Shown here in pieces: positions 60,408 through 64,000 of a stretch of 64,000 nucleotides of DNA. The notes beneath the pieces were generated by a model. It was not told where the DNA came from and made no database searches. It worked only from the letters and a program-made list of their open reading frames with translations. Position 1 is the first letter of the stretch. Each line of letters starts with the position of its first letter. The stretch lies in NCBI GenBank assembly GCA_013350335.1, contig CM023539.1, positions 38,178,631-38,242,630 of the forward strand, written 5' to 3'. Position numbers and translations under genes: made by a program. Source of the stretch: Chimonanthus salicifolius (lineage: Eukaryota; Streptophyta; Magnoliopsida; Laurales; Calycanthaceae).

Positions 60408-61699
60408 TGATGCGGGCATCCAGAGACGTAGACAGAATTTTAATTTTGACCCGAGAGGGTGCATTATCAAATTAGCAAGTTCGGGCCCCAAGTCAAAAGA
60501 TCAAAATTATATCTTCGATCCAGGTGGGTATCCGAGTCAGAAGATTTGGTGTAGTGGATCCAAAGCAAGTCTAAGAACAGGCCCAGCAGAGCAGGCCCAA
60601 TGGCTAAAGAGGTGCTGACAGTTGTGAATTAGAATCCTAAATCAGCTAGGATTTTAATTAAATTAGGAAAGTTTCTTTGTGTTATTTTCTAGATTTAGAA
60701 TTTGTTGGAGGGTTGGCTCCTTGTTACTTGTTAACATAGAACTCTCTTTCCTTGTTAAGGTAGGACTCTCTTTCCCTGTTAAGGTAGGACTCTCTTTCCT
60801 TGTTAAAGTAGAACTCTTTTTCCTTATTTCAGGTTAGGATTTCTTATAAATAAGATGATAATCAGCCCCTTGAGGGCACGGAGGATTATCAATAAAATTT
60901 GAGTTTTCTTTTTGCAAACGAAGGACTGTTTGTTGTCTTATTTTGCTGCACAAGACGAAGGACTGTTTTGTGAAGATTAAAGTACAAAACGAAGGACTGT
61001 TTTGTGAAGATTCAAGTGCAAAACGAAGGACTGTTTTGTGAAGATTGAAGGGTTATTCAAGATATTATTCAAGCTTCCGCTGTAATTTGAGGTTGGGTAT
61101 TCTTAATCCTACCTAGCCTACATCAGTAGCCACCCATGGTAACTTGGCAAGACGCGTTTTGGGCCTATCCCTAGTGAGCCAGGCCCAATCTAAATCCGTG
61201 CGGGCTCGCGCGTGCGTGTAAGGCCCAAAGCAGACAATTTCTTGCTGAGTTGGATCCTAAGCCCTGTATTCGGGTCGGATCGTTATAAATTTGGTATCAG
61301 AGCCGAGTTCAACACTCAGACTGTGTGGGTCTACTGCCTTCCACTGGATTTGTTGGGTCGAGCCGGGGACTGCTCTGGGCTTTTAGGGGGGTGGATTGTT
61401 ATACCCCTATCCGTGAAGGGCCTGAGTGTCCAGCAGATGCTACACATCGACCCAGTCGATGTGTAGTGCGGCTCTAATGTGGGTGTGGAGTCCCACATCG
61501 GAAGTGGAGACAAATCTTGAGGGATTTATAAGTAGCCACCCATGGTAACTTAGCAAGATGCGTTTTGGGCCTATCTCTGGTGAGCCAGGCCCAATCTAAA
61601 TTTGTGCGGGCTTGCGCATGTGTGCGAGGCCCAGAGCAGACAATTTCTTGTTGAGTTAGAGCTTAAGTCCTGTATTCAGGTCATGTCGTTACATTTTCA

Positions 61700-62750
61700 G
61701 CCCCTAACTAGCTGATTTTAAGACTAGTTTAGTCTTAGATTGCTGAGTACAAGGACTCCAGAGAACCCCATTAATCTGACCAAAGTGGGCCTTTAAACAC
61801 AGCATAGTGGTTATATATTTTAATTTATATCTGATTTCTTTTTACAAAACTGTCTATTCTCTTATTTATTTACTTTGTTCAACTGAATTAATTTGCAACT
61901 AGTTATCTTTCCTCTCCTAGTTTAAAAATATAATTACTTACGTGTTCAGGCCACATCCTTCAGAGATGAGACCTTGGTCTAAAGTTAAAAATATTTATAG
62001 AGATATATATGGCAAACCCTCTGTGCCAACACTTTTGTTTCAAACAGCCAGTCCCTAAACCGTCCCAAGTTGGGACAGTTGTTATACCCAAAATACAGTC
62101 TTAATTATCTATTATGTTATGATGGTAGTAACCGGTTTAAAATCTGAATGAATCTTTCTAATGTCAGTTCTATTTTATTTTATTTCCGAGATGTGAGAGT
62201 TTCCAGTAAATATCCAATCAGTATATTATTGATAAAAATGGTTTACTTGAGTTTTTCAATTTATTCGTCTTCCCCAACTTACTAAAGGCATTTGATGAAT
62301 TTGAGAGACCAATTTTTTTCTATATATCAATTTTATTAGTTTGTACCAGGTATTTTGTTTTTGAGTATTAAGATTTAAAAACATCAAAGTAAATTTAAGG
62401 GTACTTACTCTGCCCTATTTGTCCAATACTTTGAATACTACAAAAGGATGATACCTTATTTCAAAACCGTGATATGTTGTCTTGCTTGGAAGGATAATAC
62501 CCTACAACTCAATTCCATACGCCTATAGACTTGGACCTTAGATTAAACCATGACCATAGATAGGGGCAGCAACCCATCTTGTGAAGTAGGTGGCTTCTAA
62601 CACCTATATTAATCATAAATATTCTTGAGGAAAGATGTAAATAAAATAACCTTCTTAGATACTTATTAAACATAAGTGATATCTTCAAATATTATTTCGC
62701 AGCGATCCTGGATTTCAAGGTTTAAACGACATTGTCAGGCTAATTGGAAT
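61700..62750. other. LTR-family sequence, no gene seen
   Basis: AT-rich part of the long LTR that has little match to the 42183 copy; no host exon is found here on either strand. Confidence 0.45.
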
Positions 62751-64000
62751 TCTTACACCGTACACATAACCAACTTCTAGGTGAGGGAAACAATTCACTA
62801 CATACCTTGTATTCATATGATCCTTTATTTTGATTGTGCAAAGAAAAATATTGCATTGTATTGTATGTTCTGAATATAGTTGTTGGATCTAGAAGAGACT
62901 GGGTGCATGTTAATGATGGTTATAATCTGGTGCTCACTCACAGTGGTGTAAGGGAGATTTTAGCCTAAACATTCTATTAGCTGTGAGGAGACTCAGTCCG
63001 CCTTGGATTGTGGAATCTAACCATTAACGTTGTTGAAAGATCCAATAACCTATACTCGAAGATTGATGATTGTTTGGATGGTATTAATTATCTTTTTTCG
63101 ACATGCTTTAAATGATGGTTTGTTTAAAAAGTATCAATCTAGCTATTATTCTAATGATATGATGCTTGGAGTATTGCTATGTTAATTTCAAGTGATATGT
63201 ATGCCATGGTAATGGAGATGTTGATTATGATGTTATAATCTGCTTAGAATGAGATTCATAATTCCATAGGCATGTTATGAATAATTAAGCATGTTTATTG
63301 GCATTGAGCATGGCATTTTCAAATTCATAGCATTGGATATGAGGGTGTGATCCATGATTGTCACGAAGACCACGACGGTGGTAGTTTTGTTAGCCTCACC
63401 TTTGAGTGGGAAGACCACTGCGGTGGAAGAGATATGTTATCCGTGACCAGTCATGAGGGTTGTTATTTGGTGGTGGACTGTGTTATCCTCACTTTATGTG
63501 GGAAGGCCACTAAGGCGATGTTGTGTTATCCTCGATTCGTCGGGAAGGCCACTAAGGCGATGTTGTTTTCTTCATTAGGCATTGGGCTCATCCCTTACAT
63601 TGCAGGCAATCCCTTGGACTTGAGCCTGGATGATAACCAAAGTGAGCTTAGAAGAAGACGAGTCGTTGGAGGATGCTTGGAATTGCGTAGATTATTAAAG
63701 AATTTAGTATTTAGATTATAAATTGGATCTTTATTAGATTTGAGACTCTTTGAGGAATTTGTTTACTTGTTTAGTTGGTTTGTTGAAACTTGACTAACGA
63801 ATTCAAGTATTGAGTAAATTTGAGAAAGTTATATGTTTGGTTTGTATGGGAATGTGAGTAAATTGGTGAGTTTAGAAATCTCTATGTGATTGAATATTTT
63901 ATCTCTCTAAGTTATATGGAATGATGAATGGAAAGGTCACGTCTTTTAGCAGGTTGTGAACTTGAGGAATTCGATGGCTTGTGAATTTGTATATATATTT

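Larger units (their letters stand above)
58480..61125 (+). mobile_element. Young non-autonomous LTR retrotransposon, 2646 bp
   Basis: Two 718-bp LTRs (58480-59197 and 60408-61125; TGATGCGGGCATCC ... CCTACATCA) differ at roughly seven sites, about 1%. The perfect duplication GTAGC flanks it (58475-58479 and 61126-61130). The primer site TGGCTATCAGAGC (59201-59213) is a tRNA-Met site with one extra base; polypurine GAGAGCGGGAG precedes the 3' LTR. One frame before it reads LEDEFSPRAGV, like the polyprotein end of Ty3/gypsy elements (inference). The 1.2 kb interior holds a 275-residue ORF and no pol. Each LTR has short triple repeats (ACTCTCTTTCCTTGTTAA and CGAAGGACTGTTTTGTGAAG). Confidence 0.93.
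58335..61693 (+). mobile_element. TRIM interrupted by a second LTR element
   Basis: The first LTR is 58335-58479 continued at 61131-61287. The tRNA-Met primer-binding site TGGTATCAGAGC is at 61292-61303, a polypurine tract (TTTTAGGGGGG) follows near 61381, and the second LTR is 61397-61693. The perfect duplication TTTTC flanks the whole (58330-58334 and 61694-61698). Without the 2.65 kb insertion the element would be about 0.7 kb. Confidence 0.92.
57111..64000. mobile_element. Long LTR, same family as 42183-45102, open at window edge
   Basis: It starts TGTAGTGACCCGACCC and follows the 42183 element through the GGGAAGACCA repeats (63360-63560) to a point about 100 bp short of its end at 64000. 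Minus its insertion (58335-61693) it is about 3.5 kb. Whether it is solo or the 5' end of a full element cannot be told here. Confidence 0.8.

Noticed and set aside
56577..64000. Missing villin exons for gelsolin repeats 1-2
   Set aside because: I looked for the upstream repeat motifs on the minus strand and found only LTR and TRIM sequence, so they must lie beyond the window.

Overview
This is nuclear DNA from a flowering plant with a large, transposon-rich genome. The signs are spliced GT-AG genes, a plant villin, an Au-type tRNA-derived SINE, plant L1 LINEs that end in an RNase H domain, and many small TRIM retrotransposons. The species cannot be named from this. Introns swollen by transposons are what one expects of, for example, magnoliids or lotus-like basal eudicots (inference).

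The only host protein gene I can support is one villin (actin-binding, gelsolin superfamily) on the minus strand. I traced sixteen consecutive exons with matching splice phases from 56576 down to the stop codon at 3259. They give an uninterrupted 688-residue C-terminal part of the protein: gelsolin repeats 3 to 6, the Ala/Ser-rich linker and the C-terminal headpiece. The 5' exons (repeats 1 and 2) must lie beyond position 64000. About 2.07 kb of coding sequence is spread over at least 53 kb. Three consecutive introns are 10.8, 14.0 and 19.2 kb, and the open 5' intron exceeds 7.4 kb. One exon is only 11 nt.

Almost everything else is mobile DNA, mostly inside the villin introns.
1-3258: 3' flank of villin, with a 0.9 kb hAT-like element and a complete SINE.
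4217-23408 (intron): decayed LINEs, a retroposed tRNA-Val copy, a copia-like LTR remnant carrying six 701-bp tandem repeats, a foldback MITE, a five-LTR TRIM array and a short non-autonomous LTR element.
23668-37672 (intron): two long LINEs head to head; one is split by a 3.6 kb LTR and by a TRIM solo LTR.
37739-48583 (intron): a TRIM, a 2.9 kb solo LTR sitting at the junction of a 237-bp tandem duplication, and a decayed LINE holding another TRIM.
49346-51224 and 52263-55489 (introns): LINE 3' fragments, a hAT-like MITE and a TRIM.
56577-64000 (intron): a long LTR containing a TRIM, which contains a young 2.65 kb LTR element with an uncharacterised 275-residue ORF.

No CRISPR array, rRNA or bacterial-type gene organisation is present. 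Most ORFs over 60 codons are LINE fragments or chance frames in repeats.
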